Shown here piece by piece: positions 14,237 through 16,089 of a DNA stretch of 16,089 bases (position 1 is its first letter; each line of letters opens with the position of its first letter). The notes under the pieces are model-generated. The model made no database searches. It was not told the DNA's origin and was given only the letters and a program-made list of their open reading frames with translations. The stretch is taken from NCBI GenBank assembly GCA_900319255.1, contig ONNU01000230.1:1-16089 (forward strand), in the 5' to 3' direction. The DNA comes from an uncultured Eubacteriales bacterium (GTDB lineage: Bacteria > Bacillota > Clostridia > Oscillospirales > Acutalibacteraceae). The position numbers and the translations under genes are program-made.

Positions 14237-15439
14237 TTATTTTAGCAGATCAGCTATTTCCGGGAAAACCGAAAGGCTTCTTTTGAGTATCCCGTTCATA
14301 TATGCAATAGCTGTACCGTAATTGGTGATAGCTGTTCCTTCATCCTTTGCGCATTTTAAGCGGTACTGCATTTCCCGCTCGCTGAGCATACATCCGCCGC
14401 AATGGATTATCATTTTATATTCCGAAAGATCCTCAGGGAAGCCTGTTCCGCTCGACCATTCAAAATTGATATCCGTAAGCCCGGTGTATTTTTTCAACAA
14501 AGCCGGAAGCTTCACCGTTCCGATATCACCGCATTGTCTGTGATGGGTGCAGCCCTCGGAGATAAGCACCTTGTCGCCGTTTTTCAGACAGTCAATGGCT
14601 TTTACACCCTCGACTGCAAGTCTGAGATTGCCTTTGTAATTTGCAAAAAGGATTGAAAATGAAGTCAGTGTGATATTATCGGGAGTGTCCTTGCTGACTT
14701 TTGCAAATGCCTGGCTGTCGGTAATGACAAGAGCGGGCTTTTGCACAAGCGCCGATATGGTCTTTTTCAGCTCCTCCGGCTGGGTAACAACAGCCATGCA
14801 GTGATGATCCAGAAGATCCCGTATAGTCTGCTGCTGGGGGAGAATGAGCCGTCCTTTCGGAGCGGAGCTGTCGATGGGAACAACAAGCACGACAATATCC
14901 TCTTTTTCAAGCATATGTGAAATGATAGTCTTATTGCTTTCATGTCCTTTGGAAAGCTGTGCGATAAGCTCCTTCAGCTCATTCACATTTTCGCCTGTTT
15001 TTGCGCTGACGGTGATCTCATTTTCAGCTGCCGCTTTTTCTGCTGAAATATCGCTTTTATTATATGCAATGATATATGGTATCTCCTTGGCTTTGAAACG
15101 CTCTATCAGTGCATCATCCTCGTGAGATTTTCCGCTTGGGGAATCTATCACGAGAACCGCAACATCTGTTTTGTTCAGCACCTGATAGCTTCTTTTTACT
15201 CTCAGCGCTCCAAGCTCCCCTTCGTCATCAATTCCGGGGGTATCAATAATGACCACAGGTCCCAACGGAAGAAGCTCCATTGCCTTAGAAACAGGGTCGG
15301 TGGTGGTGCCGGCAGTATCAGAAACTATAGCAAGACTTTGCGCAGTAACTGCATTCACAAGACTTGATTTACCGGCATTTCTTTTGCCGAAAAACGCAAT
15401 ATGCAGTCTGTCGGCGGATGGCGTACTATTAAGGCTCAT
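14237..15439 (-). CDS. hydF: [FeFe]-hydrogenase H-cluster maturation GTPase HydF
   Basis: 400 residues, the normal length. The N-terminal G domain has GKRNAGKS (18-25), the DTAGTTTDPV switch (41-50), DTPG (66-69) and NKSD (127-130); a dimerisation domain follows. The C-terminal cluster domain carries CTHH (297-300) and HCGGC (346-350), giving the three Fe-S Cys ligands C297, C347 and C350. HydF is the scaffold on which the 2Fe subcluster made with HydE and HydG is assembled and passed to apo-hydrogenase. The minus-strand AGGAG (15448-15452) lies 8 bases ahead of the ATG. It lies 103 bases downstream of hydG on the same strand, probably the same transcript; a 6-bp GCAGGA/TCCTGC stem (15488-15512) in the gap has no T-run. 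No hydrogenase structural gene is visible here. Confidence 0.96.
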   Translation of the reverse strand: MSLNSTPSADRLHIAFFGKRNAGKSSLVNAVTAQSLAIVSDTAGTTTDPVSKAMELLPLGPVVIIDTPGIDDEGELGALRVKRSYQVLNKTDVAVLVIDSPSGKSHEDDALIERFKAKEIPYIIAYNKSDISAEKAAAENEITVSAKTGENVNELKELIAQLSKGHESNKTIISHMLEKEDIVVLVVPIDSSAPKGRLILPQQQTIRDLLDHHCMAVVTQPEELKKTISALVQKPALVITDSQAFAKVSKDTPDNITLTSFSILFANYKGNLRLAVEGVKAIDCLKNGDKVLISEGCTHHRQCGDIGTVKLPALLKKYTGLTDINFEWSSGTGFPEDLSEYKMIIHCGGCMLSEREMQYRLKCAKDEGTAITNYGTAIAYMNGILKRSLSVFPEIADLLK

Positions 15440-15542
15440 ATGAAAAACTCCTTTTGCGGCGCTATTTGTTGCAGGTCTGATATTTCAGCAGGAAGCCAAT
15501 TTATTATCCTGCCGCAATATCACCCTTCGTACTCGGGAATAA

Positions 15543-16089
15543 TCAGAATCGGAAGTCCCTTTTGCCCTCTTCCTTGATCTCGCTGAGATAGTCGATCGCT
15601 CTCTGGCGGCGCTTGGGATCGGGGACATTCTGTATTTCACGGGCAATAAGCTCTTCGCCTATTTTCTTTGTTTCGGGGCTTGCATAGTCTGTCAGGAATT
15701 CCTGTAGTGTCATAAGCGCATTCGGGTGGCAGCAGTTCTGGATCTGACCGACCTTGCATAATGCCATAAAGCGGTCGCCTGTTCTGCCTTCACGGTAGCA
15801 GGCTGTGCAGAACGAGGGAATATAACCCTTTTCCATCAGCCAGCGGACAACCTCGTCAAGGCTTCTCTGGTCTGAAACGTCGAACTGCTCGGTATCGTGG
15901 GGTCTTTCATCAGCGCTGTAGCCTGCATAACCGCCGACAGAGGTTCTTGAACCGCCGGAGATCTGTGAGATACCCAGCCCCATGACCTTAGCGCGGCATT
16001 CTTCGCTTTCGCGGGTAGAGATTATCATTCCGGTATATGGAACAGCGATCCTGATACAGGCGATGATCTTAGCGAAAGTATCATCATCA
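15543..16089 (-). CDS. hydG: [FeFe]-hydrogenase maturase HydG, C-terminal part, cut by window edge
   Basis: The minus-strand frame is open to the right edge; 181 C-terminal residues of a protein usually about 470 long are visible. HydG is a radical-SAM tyrosine lyase that makes CO and cyanide ligands for the H-cluster. The visible part is the C-terminal domain: the MGLGISQISGGSRTSVGGYA stretch, the QFDVSDQRSLDEV stretch and the second-cluster motif CX2CX22C (Cys codons at 15807-15809, 15798-15800 and 15729-15731), the site of the auxiliary Fe-S cluster that distinguishes HydG from ThiH. The internal ATG at 16028 is not the start, since the frame continues upstream with family-like sequence. 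The radical-SAM motif lies outside the window. Confidence 0.95.
   Translation of the reverse strand, partial: DDDTFAKIIACIRIAVPYTGMIISTRESEECRAKVMGLGISQISGGSRTSVGGYAGYSADERPHDTEQFDVSDQRSLDEVVRWLMEKGYIPSFCTACYREGRTGDRFMALCKVGQIQNCCHPNALMTLQEFLTDYASPETKKIGEELIAREIQNVPDPKRRQRAIDYLSEIKEEGKRDFRF

Noticed and set aside
15488..15512. GCAGGA/TCCTGC stem between hydG and hydF as a terminator
   Set aside because: Six pairs, no T-run on either strand; the two genes are probably co-transcribed.

Overview
The window looks like a chromosomal stretch from an anaerobic, spore-former-lineage member of the Clostridia, most likely the Ruminococcus/Oscillospiraceae group. This rests on a complete spoIIIA operon, [FeFe]-hydrogenase maturases, a clostridial-type FeoB with its Cys-rich partner, moderate GC with A-rich codon use, and a secreted papain-like protein with Tyr-rich repeats of a style I associate with Ruminococcus. 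The genus is inference. I see no rRNA, tRNA, CRISPR array, insertion sequence or phage gene.

Layout. (1) 1-1632: a nearly complete HI0933/YhiN-family flavoprotein, cut by the left edge, followed closely by a small soluble protein resembling DUF6483. (2) 1663-2049: a sigma-E-like promoter, a 53-residue membrane miniprotein and a hairpin terminator candidate. (3) 2100-7456: the full sporulation operon spoIIIAA-AB-AC-AD-AE-AF-AG-AH. Its products build the mother-cell side of the channel (with forespore SpoIIQ, not in this window) that links mother cell and engulfed forespore. Two gaps inside the operon, before AB and before AG, each carry a sigma-E-like promoter candidate. (4) 7642-9451: a probable sigma-A promoter, a secreted papain-like (C39-like) protein with four Tyr-rich Ig-like repeats and a TTG start, and a two-way terminator. 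(5) 9450-14228: an iron-uptake island. A DtxR/MntR-type regulator on the minus strand diverges from feoA, feoB, a FeoB-associated Cys-rich membrane protein and an EamA/DMT transporter; a second two-way terminator ends the run. (6) 14237-16089, minus strand: hydG (C-terminal part) and hydF, which mature the H-cluster of [FeFe]-hydrogenase.

How they fit together: spoIIIAA-AH form one machine. The DtxR-type regulator has a Cys where MntR has a Glu in its primary metal site, which suggests iron sensing and fits its place beside feoAB. Fe(II) import by FeoAB would supply the Fe-S-rich HydG/HydF products nearby. The most interesting non-coding signals are the candidate sigma-E promoters in and ahead of spoIIIA, the mutually exclusive hairpins between feoA and feoB, and the candidate iron-box repeat ahead of both feo genes. 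No clearly new multi-gene system is evident.
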